A stretch of DNA of 64,000 nt from a virus, in IMG/VR virus record IMGVR_UViG_3300022534_000001, positions 1 through 64,000 of that record; one strand, given 5' to 3'. Positions 48,798-56,434 of the stretch are shown here, in pieces (position 1 is the first letter of the stretch; each line of letters starts with the position of its first letter). The position numbers and the translations under genes were made by a program. The notes under the pieces are model-generated. The model saw only the letters and a program-made list of their open reading frames with translations, made no database searches and was not told the DNA's origin.

Positions 48798-49472
48798 ATG
48801 CCATACGTCAAAATTGATACCGGAATCCTTAATTCAACGCTGTGGTTCGAGAAGATGTGTCGTGACGTTTTTCTTACCGCCTTATTCATGGCCGAACCCT
48901 TCACGACAGACAAAGAAATGGAGCAGATCGAAGTTCAGTCTCTCAACAAAACAGGGTGGAAAATTCCGCCTGGTTTATACGGCTTCGTTCATGCCGCTGG
49001 CATAGGTATTTTACGTCGCGCGTTGATTGACAATGAAGATGCGGGACTTACTGCGCTCGAACAACTTGGGAGTCCAGAGAACACAAGCCGAAGTCAGGAC
49101 TTTGAAGGCAGGCGTTTGGTCCGAGTTGATGGTGGATATTTGGTCCTAAATTACTTCAAATATCGCGACCGCGATTACACCGCCGCCACTCGCTCAAAAC
49201 GATACAGAGAACGCCTCAAACGTCACACCGTTGCGTCACAGGAACACACCGTGGCGACACGTAACATCACGCATGCAGTAAGCATAAGCAATAAAGAGAA
49301 ATCTATAAAGAGAAAAAACCTCGTAAGCCAAGAACAAGAAAACCCAGACCCACATTACTCCGAAACTCCACAGGTCTTGTCAGAAGAACAAAAAGATGCA
49401 AATCGAAAACGTCTCTCCGATCTCTGCAAACCACTCATCCAGAAACTCAAAGCCGGTGAGAAAATCGAATGA
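48798..49472 (+). CDS. Phage replication-type protein (possible helicase loader)
   Basis: 224 residues. YVKIDTGILNSTLWFEKMCR and GGYLVLNYFKYRDRDYTAAT then SKRYRERLKR resemble phage replisome-organiser proteins with a winged-helix N-domain and a basic linker. The C-terminus is disordered then helical. Following dnaB, it may load the helicase at the origin. No origin repeats are obvious nearby. Confidence 0.6.
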   Translation: MPYVKIDTGILNSTLWFEKMCRDVFLTALFMAEPFTTDKEMEQIEVQSLNKTGWKIPPGLYGFVHAAGIGILRRALIDNEDAGLTALEQLGSPENTSRSQDFEGRRLVRVDGGYLVLNYFKYRDRDYTAATRSKRYRERLKRHTVASQEHTVATRNITHAVSISNKEKSIKRKNLVSQEQENPDPHYSETPQVLSEEQKDANRKRLSDLCKPLIQKLKAGEKIE

Positions 49473-49675
49473 GCCTCAAAGAGATTATCAAACCGCACAT
49501 CGAAGCCATGAAGCATCGTGAGCAAAACGAGATGAGACTTCGTGATGAGGCGATCATTCGCTATGACCGCATTTTTAAAGAACGCCGCGAACTCGAAGAC
49601 TTCATTGATCGCTTGGATGAGCAATCAGAGTCGATTGTTGAAAAAATGAGATCATTGGCCGGAGAACCATTGTGA
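49469..49675 (+). CDS. Small coiled-coil protein
   Basis: 68 residues, a single long helix (EAMKHREQNEMRLRDEAIIR, ERRELEDFIDRLDEQSESIV). ATGA overlap upstream, GTGA downstream. May tie the replication gene to the packaging genes. Confidence 0.6.
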   Translation: MSLKEIIKPHIEAMKHREQNEMRLRDEAIIRYDRIFKERRELEDFIDRLDEQSESIVEKMRSLAGEPL

Positions 49676-50247
49676 GCCTCCAACAACTCATCGAACAGGC
49701 GAATAAAGAGAATAAAGGTAGCGGCTTCGTCAGAGAGAAGATGGCCAGATATAATGTGACAAAGCCAAAAAAGGGCGATCCTGACGCGCGCGCGGGCCTG
49801 CGCATCGGTCAAGAGGCACGCAAAAGTAACGCGAAGATGGTAAAAATCCCAAAAGTGATTCGGACGCTCTTGGATGCCATGAACGACGACGATCTTGACC
49901 AAGTGGCCAGGGTGTGGCGCGAGGCAATGAACGCGACGCAACAACGCTGGATCGATCAAGGAAAAGATGAAAGTGGCCGGGCCCAAGGTTACGTAGACGA
50001 GACTCCGGACCACAAGACGCGATTGGCGGCCGCGAACATGGTTGCAGCCTACAAGGAAGGGTTGCCGGTGCAGCGCCAGATCCGATTAGACGCGCATTTC
50101 GACGAGTTGAGTGATGTGGTGGAGCGATTCAAGCGATCGCCGGCGGCTCAGGATTTCGTTCGGCGCATGGCTGCAGGCCAGGTTCAAAAATCGGGGGGTG
50201 AAAAGCCGGTGGAAAATGCGAGGGAGATCGAGCCCAGCGAAGGGTAA
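49672..50247 (+). CDS. Candidate small terminase subunit
   Basis: 191 residues, GTG start. A helical core (LRIGQEARKSNAKMVKIPKV, ATQQRWIDQGKDESGRAQGY, TRLAAANMVAAYKEGLPV) with a disordered C-terminus resembles phage small terminases that bind pac sites as rings. It lies about 2 kb upstream of the large subunit with small genes and the recombinase between. Inference from context and helical pattern. Confidence 0.5.
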   Translation: MSLQQLIEQANKENKGSGFVREKMARYNVTKPKKGDPDARAGLRIGQEARKSNAKMVKIPKVIRTLLDAMNDDDLDQVARVWREAMNATQQRWIDQGKDESGRAQGYVDETPDHKTRLAAANMVAAYKEGLPVQRQIRLDAHFDELSDVVERFKRSPAAQDFVRRMAAGQVQKSGGEKPVENAREIEPSEG

Positions 50248-50278
50248 TCATTTTTGGAGCCTTTAATGAAGATAACTG

Positions 50279-50488
50279 ATGACGCTGGCCAAGTTGGTTT
50301 GTAATGGCTCAGTGATGAAAACAACACGGTTAGAATACGAGGACGGTGACTGTTCCGAGTCTGCGGATGATCTTCGAGAGTTTTTCACTCCCGAAGAGCG
50401 ACGCACAATCGACGTTAGCGATTACATATCATCCATGACTAAACGTGGCGACTGGCGCGACCCAAGCGAAATCAGGATGGGCGCATGA
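50279..50488 (+). CDS. Hypothetical small acidic protein
   Basis: 69 residues, MTLAKLVCNGSVMKTTRLEY, acidic middle (DGDCSESADDLREFFTPEER). ATGA overlap with the next gene. Unknown. Confidence 0.5.
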   Translation: MTLAKLVCNGSVMKTTRLEYEDGDCSESADDLREFFTPEERRTIDVSDYISSMTKRGDWRDPSEIRMGA

Positions 50489-50682
50489 AGCCGAGTTACC
50501 CAAACATGAGCAACGAGGAGTTTAAGGACCGCATCAAAGCGATCTGCGGTCCGGCGCCAAAGGCTGACCGGCCTTGCGTGCGCAAACCCACTGACCGCGG
50601 CTACCATCCGCCACCGACGGCTGTATGGGTTGAGAACTCGACTATGTGTGTGCTCTACGGTCCACCGAAGGAGGCAGTATGA
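50485..50682 (+). CDS. Hypothetical small protein
   Basis: 65 residues, MKPSYPNMSNEEFKDRIKAI, Pro-rich. Overlaps both neighbours by four bases. Unknown. Confidence 0.5.
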   Translation: MKPSYPNMSNEEFKDRIKAICGPAPKADRPCVRKPTDRGYHPPPTAVWVENSTMCVLYGPPKEAV

Positions 50683-50915
50683 GTCCAACCGCGCACGAAA
50701 TGGAACTTGAACCAGAGCCACCGGACCCGAGCGAGCTATGCCCGGTCTGCGGCAAGCTGGACTGCGTATGTCCGGCTGACAGCGAAAAGCAGTCGCTTGA
50801 GAAGACGTTTTACCGTGACGGTTCGCGCGAGATCGGGAAAGAGGATGCAATCACTCGTTCCGACATTCAAACCACTGGCGAGAAGATCCCCTTCTTCCGA
50901 AGGAGGAAGCAATGA
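50679..50915 (+). CDS. Small zinc-binding-type protein
   Basis: 78 residues from ATG 50679, AAGGAGG upstream. CPVCGKLDCVC is a compact metal site; ADSEKQS beyond it is read from the palindrome at 50778. Very acidic N-part (ELEPEPPDPSELC). Unknown. Confidence 0.55.
   Translation: MSPTAHEMELEPEPPDPSELCPVCGKLDCVCPADSEKQSLEKTFYRDGSREIGKEDAITRSDIQTTGEKIPFFRRRKQ
50778..50795 (+). repeat. GACAGCG-type palindrome inside 50679 gene
   Basis: GACAGCGAAAAGCAGTCG, imperfect right arm, read in frame as DSEKQS. Confidence 0.6.
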
Positions 50916-51145
50916 ACAAAACCTATCTGGGTGATGGCGTTTACGCTGCCATAGAGAATGGCATGATTAAACTCACGACCGAGAACGGCATCTCTCCAAC
51001 GAACACGATCTATCTTGAGCCGCAGGTTTACGACTCCCTCACGAAATGGGTGGCTCACATCAGTGAACAGGCGACAGAGGAACGCAGGCGTCCGCATGAG
51101 GCCAGGGGGTCAAGTGCGTCCAATGCTTGCTTTGGCGCGTTATGA
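50912..51145 (+). CDS. Small conserved phage protein
   Basis: 77 residues, MNKTYLGDGVYAAIENGMIK then LTTENGISPTNTIYLEPQVY. This N-terminus is frequent in phages as a tiny protein of unknown function. AGGAGG lies a few bases before its ATG. Ends in an ATGA overlap with the recombinase. Confidence 0.7.
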   Translation: MNKTYLGDGVYAAIENGMIKLTTENGISPTNTIYLEPQVYDSLTKWVAHISEQATEERRRPHEARGSSASNACFGAL

Positions 51146-51744
51146 AGCGCGTGGCCCTTTACTATCGGGTCTCGACTTACGAGCAATCTGTTGATTCGCA
51201 GGCATTGACGTTACGCGAGTATTGCCGGCGCCGGGGGTGGTCTGAGATCAGGGAGTATTCGGATACTGTGAGCGGCGCGAAGTTTAGCCGTAAAGGACTG
51301 GACAAACTGATGGCCGACGTGCGCCGGCGTAGCGTCGATGCAGTGCTTTGCGTGAAACTGGACAGACTTGGGCGATCGTTACCGCATTTGGCGCAGTTGG
51401 TAGGAGAATTAACATCGCATCGTGTGGCTTTGATTTGTCCGGAGCAAGGCATCGACACGAGCGAAGAAAATCCGGCTGGCAGATTACAGATGCACGTACT
51501 GATGGCTATTGCGGAGTTTGAACGGGAGTTGATCAGGGATCGGACCAGGGCTGGGTTACAAATGGCGCTGGCTCGAGGGGTAAAGCTGGGGCGCCGAAAA
51601 TTTGAGATGACGATTGATCGCAAGATAATTCTGGCCAACTGGCGAGAGGGTCGCGGGAACGGGAATGGGTGCACGATCGAGAGCTTGTCGAAAGAGCTTG
51701 GCTGCTCGGTCGGAACGGCGCACGCATTGGCGAAGGAACCATGA
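51142..51744 (+). CDS. Serine recombinase (resolvase/invertase type)
   Basis: 200 residues from ATG 51142. YYRVST puts the catalytic serine at residue 11; KLDRLGRS and EFERELIRDRTRAGL are the family's conserved arginines and E-helix. C-terminal HTH (IESLSKELGCSVGTAHALAK). Normal resolvase length, so not a large integrase. Between terminase-linked genes; may resolve dimers or invert a segment, but no crossover site with clear dyads was identified. Confidence 0.85.
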   Translation: MKRVALYYRVSTYEQSVDSQALTLREYCRRRGWSEIREYSDTVSGAKFSRKGLDKLMADVRRRSVDAVLCVKLDRLGRSLPHLAQLVGELTSHRVALICPEQGIDTSEENPAGRLQMHVLMAIAEFERELIRDRTRAGLQMALARGVKLGRRKFEMTIDRKIILANWREGRGNGNGCTIESLSKELGCSVGTAHALAKEP

Positions 51745-51914
51745 GTCTTCACGAAACAAACCAGCTTCGTAAATGGAGTAAAGAAAACCGTGGTAGCGGA
51801 TCGCGGCGACGCGCTCCGATGTGTGGTCTTTGCGGTAAACGCCACCGATATGAGGTCCCATGTAAACAAACGCGGACCAACCCAGAACTTCTTGACAGCG
51901 AAAAGCAGTCGTGA
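51741..51914 (+). CDS. Small zinc-knuckle-like protein
   Basis: 57 residues, MSLHETNQLRKWSKENRGSG then CGLCGKRHRYEVPC. The end (LDSEKQS) comes from the palindrome at 51892. Overlaps the recombinase stop. Unknown role. Confidence 0.5.
   Translation: MSLHETNQLRKWSKENRGSGSRRRAPMCGLCGKRHRYEVPCKQTRTNPELLDSEKQS
51892..51913 (+). repeat. GACAGCG-type palindrome 17 bp before a start codon
   Basis: TTGACAGCGAAAAGCAGTCG then TG. It closes the preceding gene and precedes the ATG at 51931. Confidence 0.65.
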
Positions 51915-51930
51915 TTGACTGCGTAGCGTT

Positions 51931-52152
51931 ATGGCAAGATTCATCGTTTCTCGTGATACCCGGTCCAAGGTTGCCGTTGAAGCTGACGACGCGCAGAAGG
52001 CGCAGGAGATGGTGAAAACAGGCAAGGGCGACGTGATCGACTACGACGAGACGTTTCGCGCGTCGGCGGACAAACGGCCGTTGACAGCATTGCCGACTGA
52101 ACCGCCAGGTGTGGCGCCCGATGTGGTGCCCAAGACGGCTTTGCGTAAGTAA
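51931..52152 (+). CDS. Hypothetical small protein
   Basis: 73 residues, MARFIVSRDTRSKVAVEADD then a helical KAQEMVKTGKG stretch and a Pro-rich end. Unknown; immediately before the large terminase. Confidence 0.55.
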   Translation: MARFIVSRDTRSKVAVEADDAQKAQEMVKTGKGDVIDYDETFRASADKRPLTALPTEPPGVAPDVVPKTALRK

Positions 52153-52159
52153 GGCCAGG

Positions 52160-53974
52160 ATGCCAGCGGCAGCCACGGACGAGCGCGAGATTGTTCTTGA
52201 GGCGTTAAAGCTCAATCGCGCGGCGAGCTTCGAAGTGCTTGGGGCGATAAAGCCGAAGGTTGGTCCGATCATTGAGGCACCAGAATTACAGGCCAATTAC
52301 CTGCAGCGACTGGAGAGCGAAGTTGTCGAGCATTGCCTGGTCAACGAGATTCCGTGTCGCATCATCAAATTAAAACCACGGCAGAAAGGCAGCTCTACGT
52401 TTTCGGTGTGGAATTTGTTTTGCCACTGCGGGGATTCACAGAGTAACGCGGCGATCATCGGGAGCACGCACACGCAGGGCGACAATCTGATGAAGATGTT
52501 GCGGGTGTATGCCGAGCACAACAAAACGAAGAACCCGTGTCGGGTGATTGATCGGTTCGCGGACTGGGCGAACGGGAGCATGTGCGACCAGTTGACGGCG
52601 AAGAACAAGGAAGCCGGTCGGTCCGGCACGTATCAAGTGGTGATTGTGACCGAGTATGCGCGTTGGGCTGAGGAAGGCGTAGCGAACGCGGCCGACGTGT
52701 TATCGGGGTTAATCAAGACGGTGGCCGATTCGCCATTTACGCTGATCGAGATTGAGAGCACGGCGAATGGCGCAAGTGGAGATTTCTACCAGCGTTGGAC
52801 TGACGCGATTACGTTCGAAGAATTGAAGGCTGGGAAGCAAGGGTATGTGCGCGTGTTCGCGGCATGGTGGCAGTTCAAAGATTCGCGGCGGGATCCGGCG
52901 AAGGAAGCCGACCAGGAGCAGTGCATACCTCCGGATAAAGTCGAGGAAGTCCGACAGAAATTTAACTTGGACGACTGGCAGATTGCGTGGATGCAATGGG
53001 CGTGTCGCGAGGAGTGCAAAAAGGATTTCGACGTTTTCTGTGAGGAATATCCGTTTGACGCGGAGAGCGCGTTTCGCGTGAGTGGCCGGCGCCGGTTCAA
53101 CATCCGCAATTTAGAGGCGATGAAAGAGCGGGCACGCAGTTTCAGTCCGGCGTTTGGGATATTGGACAGCTTTAAGGACGGGAACCAGGAGAAAGTGGTG
53201 TGGCGTCCGTGTTCGGTGGAAGAGTGCCGGGTACTACGATGGGAGCAACCGAAAGTCGGTGCGAAATATCTGCTTTCGGCTGACACGATGACTGGTGAGA
53301 CGCAGGTTAGCGGGAAAGATCCTGACAACCACGGGGTAGGCGTGATTCGGGCCGGGATGATTCAGCAAGGCGTGGGATGGGTGCCGCCGCGGTTGGTGGC
53401 GCGGTTAGTGGACGATTACAGCGAATGGGAGCGCAACAAACGTTACGCGTTACGATGGGACATCGACGTGTTGGAAGAACAAGTCTGGCGACTGGCCGCC
53501 TATTACGGCAACTGCATGATCGTGCCGGAGATCAACATGGACCGCGGGTTAGTGGAACTGTTGAAGTTGAGGACTGGGGCGCGGCTGTACGAAGAGGAAC
53601 GTTTTAACCGCCGTGAGCAGACCAAAACGAAAATGCTGGGTTGGCGGACGGACCAGCACACGCGCGAAATGATGATTGAGAACCTGGCGCGGGCGATACG
53701 CGAGCAGGGCAGGCCCGGGGAAGGCGTGGACATTTTCTGCGAGATTACGTTGAGCGAGCTACGCGATTTCGTGGTGAAAATGAACGGGCGCAGTGAAGCG
53801 ATGGCTGGCCGGCACGACGACACAGTGCTTCAAATGGCGATTGGGTTGATGTGCATTAACGCGGCGACGACGTATGCGCAGCAGCGAATCGAGATCGCGT
53901 TGCCGCGGGAATTACAGTTACTGGAAAAGATGGAGCGCAGCCAGGAGAACGAGGCGTTAGCGATGAAATGGTGA
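52160..53974 (+). CDS. terL: Large terminase subunit
   Basis: 604 residues from ATG 52160. Walker A-like KPRQKGSST (residues 72-80), Walker B-like VVIVTEYARW (160-169), coupling motif ESTANG (199-204). The C-terminal RNase H-like nuclease shows LLSADTMTGE, an acidic VPEINMDRG and MAGRHDDTVLQ. It packages concatemeric DNA into heads; with the portal at 9891 this marks the packaging machine. The Walker B aspartate position is T-E in place of D-E, an unusual but tolerable variant. The downstream ATG at 53981 follows at seven bases. Confidence 0.9.
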   Translation: MPAAATDEREIVLEALKLNRAASFEVLGAIKPKVGPIIEAPELQANYLQRLESEVVEHCLVNEIPCRIIKLKPRQKGSSTFSVWNLFCHCGDSQSNAAIIGSTHTQGDNLMKMLRVYAEHNKTKNPCRVIDRFADWANGSMCDQLTAKNKEAGRSGTYQVVIVTEYARWAEEGVANAADVLSGLIKTVADSPFTLIEIESTANGASGDFYQRWTDAITFEELKAGKQGYVRVFAAWWQFKDSRRDPAKEADQEQCIPPDKVEEVRQKFNLDDWQIAWMQWACREECKKDFDVFCEEYPFDAESAFRVSGRRRFNIRNLEAMKERARSFSPAFGILDSFKDGNQEKVVWRPCSVEECRVLRWEQPKVGAKYLLSADTMTGETQVSGKDPDNHGVGVIRAGMIQQGVGWVPPRLVARLVDDYSEWERNKRYALRWDIDVLEEQVWRLAAYYGNCMIVPEINMDRGLVELLKLRTGARLYEEERFNRREQTKTKMLGWRTDQHTREMMIENLARAIREQGRPGEGVDIFCEITLSELRDFVVKMNGRSEAMAGRHDDTVLQMAIGLMCINAATTYAQQRIEIALPRELQLLEKMERSQENEALAMKW

Positions 53975-53980
53975 AGGTCT

Positions 53981-54169
53981 ATGGGATTTCCCATAAACAT
54001 CAAAAATCTGTCTGATGACTGGCCGGCTGGAAGTTTTGACGAGAAAGGAAACATAACCGGCACGGGTGCTCGGGCGCTGCATGAAGAACTTTGGCGTCAG
54101 TCTGGCATGACGGCTGATGAGATAATTGCGACTTGGAATGAAAAATCTGATCCTGACGACCAATGGTGA
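53981..54169 (+). CDS. Hypothetical small protein
   Basis: 62 residues, MGFPINIKNLSDDWPAGSFD, helical acidic end (ALHEELWRQSGMTADEIIAT). Unknown. Confidence 0.5.
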   Translation: MGFPINIKNLSDDWPAGSFDEKGNITGTGARALHEELWRQSGMTADEIIATWNEKSDPDDQW

Positions 54170-54458
54170 AGACGGCGTTGCCGACATTATTCTCCCGGAT
54201 TCGAGAGTTTCAAGCGGCGGCTATTGGTCAGGGACGGAAAACAGGCATCATCAGGGCTATATCACTGTCATTCCTGAATCGAGATACATTGATGAGCCGT
54301 ATTATGGTCGCCCAAAACTAAGTGCCGCTGCCGAGCGCGCTCAATACGATCGCGTTCACTTCGCTCCAAAATCAAAGGTTGAGAAGAAGCCACCACGCCC
54401 ATTGATTCAATGGGCGCGAGGACGGCGGCCGACGGCTGCTGATGTTTGGAGTCACTGA
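54138..54458 (+). CDS. Hypothetical protein
   Basis: 106 residues from ATG 54138 inside the previous gene (MKNLILTTNGEDGVADIILP). Tyr/Arg-rich middle (IPESRYIDEPYYGRPK). Long overlap with its neighbour makes the start uncertain. Confidence 0.5.
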   Translation: MKNLILTTNGEDGVADIILPDSRVSSGGYWSGTENRHHQGYITVIPESRYIDEPYYGRPKLSAAAERAQYDRVHFAPKSKVEKKPPRPLIQWARGRRPTAADVWSH

Positions 54459-54807
54459 ATCCATGAGAAATGCGCGTAAGATCAACACCGGGTTCAAAGC
54501 GGCAGCAATCATGCCGCCACTGCCGGCAACCGAGGTCGAGGAGTGGCTTGCTAATCAGCCACAGATTCAACAGGCAATCCGCGTCATGTACGAGAGAAGC
54601 GGAGCAATCATCTGGGATGATGAAAGAAAGACCTGGCATGGTAAAGATTGGTTTCCGGGTCTAAGGGTAGTCGTGAAAGCTCGTTCTAAGGGGTGGACGT
54701 GGGCTTCCACAAACGGTGTTGACAGCCAAAGGCCGACGACGGAAACGCGCGGAACCATTATAGGGGAGAAGATTCGACAGGCACACCAGCGACTGAAACC
54801 TGCTTGA
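54442..54807 (+). CDS. Hypothetical protein
   Basis: 121 residues, MFGVTESMRNARKINTGFKA; WLANQPQIQQAIRVMYERSG and RVVVKARSKGWTWASTNG suggest a small alpha/beta fold. The C-terminus contains a variant of the palindrome word at 54719 (DSQRPTTETRG). Unknown. Confidence 0.5.
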   Translation: MFGVTESMRNARKINTGFKAAAIMPPLPATEVEEWLANQPQIQQAIRVMYERSGAIIWDDERKTWHGKDWFPGLRVVVKARSKGWTWASTNGVDSQRPTTETRGTIIGEKIRQAHQRLKPA

Positions 54808-54824
54808 CAGCCAAAGGCAGTCGG
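54804..54824 (+). repeat. GACAGCC-type palindrome 18 bp before a start codon
   Basis: TTGACAGCCAAAGGCAGTCG, a variant in which both arms changed (GCC/GGC), keeping the pairing. The compensatory change argues that pairing matters. Confidence 0.7.
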
Positions 54825-54842
54825 CTTAACGAATCAAGCTAT

Positions 54843-55019
54843 ATGAGCAAAAAAGCATCGACAGCGAAACCGAAGGCAGCGAAAAAGGCAGTGAAGAAAA
54901 AAAGTTCCACGGGGAACACGGTCACGCCGGCGGCGGACATCCCGATTACCCCGAGCAAGACGCCTTATCGTGACATAAACGAAGCGGACCACCAGCAGCA
55001 GATCGAAGCCAAAGCCTAA
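54843..55019 (+). CDS. Lys/Ala-rich basic protein
   Basis: 58 residues from ATG 54843 (MSKKASTAKPKAAKKAVKKK). Histone-like or DNA-binding tail followed by a short acidic end. Starting earlier would only add repeat-coded residues. Confidence 0.5.
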   Translation: MSKKASTAKPKAAKKAVKKKSSTGNTVTPAADIPITPSKTPYRDINEADHQQQIEAKA

Positions 55020-55023
55020 GTTT

Positions 55024-55200
55024 TCAGTATCTGGTGGTAACTTTGCCCGTCCAGCGGTCGAGGATAACGATGCGACTGGGGCCGCGGGATTTGTCTATCA
55101 TGGCGTGGTAACGGTGGGTGACACTATAGATCAGGGCAAAAGCGATGATGGCCACGGCGATAATGAGTGCGCGCGAGTTCTCTTTTAGGAAGGCAACCAC
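55024..55200 (-). CDS. Small membrane protein, minus strand
   Basis: 58 residues if GTG at 55200 is the start. AFLKENSRALIIAVAIIAFA is the span; HRYHAMIDKSRGPSRIVILD then RWTGKVTTRY a soluble end resembling small phage membrane proteins. Isolated leftward gene facing the plus-strand block; start uncertain. Confidence 0.45.
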   Translation of the reverse strand: MVAFLKENSRALIIAVAIIAFALIYSVTHRYHAMIDKSRGPSRIVILDRWTGKVTTRY

Positions 55201-55248
55201 TGTGGCGGGGTGTAGCACCGGTTCTGGACTGGCGCAAACGAATCGTGA

Positions 55249-55270
55249 TTGACAGCGAACCGCTGTCGTG
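55249..55270 (+). repeat. GACAGCG-type palindrome 14 bp before a start codon
   Basis: TTGACAGCGAACCGCTGTCG then TG; arms GACAGCG/CGCTGTC with a loop of AAC. It stands before the ATG at 55285 and lies between divergent genes. Confidence 0.75.
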
Positions 55271-55284
55271 ATAGTCGCGTTTAC

Positions 55285-56433
55285 ATGCCCGAACCGAACG
55301 AAGACGAGCTGAGGAAGCATCCAGCTTACCAATTAGCGATGCGCGATGCTTCAAGCGGCGCCGTTGACCCACAGAAATTCGGACCACCGGCAGCACTTGG
55401 GGCTACTGCAACGCCGACAGCGACCGCCACGGCATCGCCGCCGACTGGCGCTACGACGGGCACGACTCCCAGAATAAACCCGCCGGCATCACGTCTCGGT
55501 CCAGTTGCGCAGGCAGCGGCTGGCGGACTGGCAGGTATTCCGCGGCAGGCTCCGGTTGGTGTTGTTGATCGTCCTCCTCCGGTGGGACCGCCTGGAACCG
55601 CGCAGCTTTCTCGGATTCTGACTGCGAAGGCGGCGGGTCAACCGTATGTAGAAGGTGGCCGCGTGAACAATCAGCCTGCCGGAACGGCTGGGATGGATTT
55701 CAATACGAACACTGGCGATTGGATCCCTAAGAGCACAGTTGGAACGATCAATGGGCAACCGGCCAGTGAAGCCATTGCCGCCGCGCGGGCGCGTAACGTT
55801 GAGCGACGTGCGCAAATAGCTGGAGCTGCTGGTGCGTTGCCGCGAGTGCAAACTGCCGGTCCGACGCCTCCAGTTGGCGGGACACAGGCGGTAAAGATCA
55901 TACCGACTTCCTACTACGCGAAAGGCGGGATGGTCCGTCGTCCGGTGATGCGTATGCAGGACGGCGGAATAGTGGACACGATCAGGGATCGAAACCGCGA
56001 CATATCATCGTTGACAAACGACGGCGACTTTCCTGCGGCGGCTCAACCTAGCCCGACTCCTACACCAACTCCGCTGGCGTCGGCTCCTCCGGTAACAGGG
56101 CAAGAAGCAGCCGCCGTTGATCGCACTATAGTTGCTGCGGACAAATTCGCCACGGTTGCTCGAGGAGACTTCGACAGGCGTGCTAGAACGTATGCCGGCG
56201 GCGGAAAGGTTGCCGGGCCACCGGTAAAACGGGACGTGGTTCCGGCGATGCTCACGCCTGGGGAAGCGGTGTTGAACTCGAACCAGCAACAGGCGGTTCG
56301 TATAATGCCAAATTTCCGCGATCAGATGAGTCCTGATGAAGCGGACGCGATGGATAAAATGAATCTGCCGCGAATGCGAACGAGAAATCAGAAGGCTATC
56401 AATCCGGTAAACAGATTCGCTAAAGCAGCATGA
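55285..56433 (+). CDS. Virion structural-type protein
   Basis: 382 residues from ATG 55285 (MPEPNEDELRKHPAYQLAMR). Pro/Ala/Gly-rich and mostly disordered, with a TATATASPPTGATTG stretch, YYAKGGMVRRPVMRMQDGGI and DVVPAMLTPGEAVLNSNQQQ. The VPAMLTPGE phrase recurs in tail or virion-internal proteins of many phages. May be an internal virion protein paired with the giant protein that follows. The stop TGA (56431-56433) precedes the next ATG by one base. Confidence 0.65.
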   Translation: MPEPNEDELRKHPAYQLAMRDASSGAVDPQKFGPPAALGATATPTATATASPPTGATTGTTPRINPPASRLGPVAQAAAGGLAGIPRQAPVGVVDRPPPVGPPGTAQLSRILTAKAAGQPYVEGGRVNNQPAGTAGMDFNTNTGDWIPKSTVGTINGQPASEAIAAARARNVERRAQIAGAAGALPRVQTAGPTPPVGGTQAVKIIPTSYYAKGGMVRRPVMRMQDGGIVDTIRDRNRDISSLTNDGDFPAAAQPSPTPTPTPLASAPPVTGQEAAAVDRTIVAADKFATVARGDFDRRARTYAGGGKVAGPPVKRDVVPAMLTPGEAVLNSNQQQAVRIMPNFRDQMSPDEADAMDKMNLPRMRTRNQKAINPVNRFAKAA

Positions 56434-56434
56434 G

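Noticed and set aside
51177-52025. 282-codon minus-strand ORF over the serine recombinase
   Set aside because: Antisense to conserved recombinase motifs; no recognisable domain.
52081-52100. Another copy of the GACAGCG palindrome
   Set aside because: Only the TTGACAGC half is present; the second arm does not pair.
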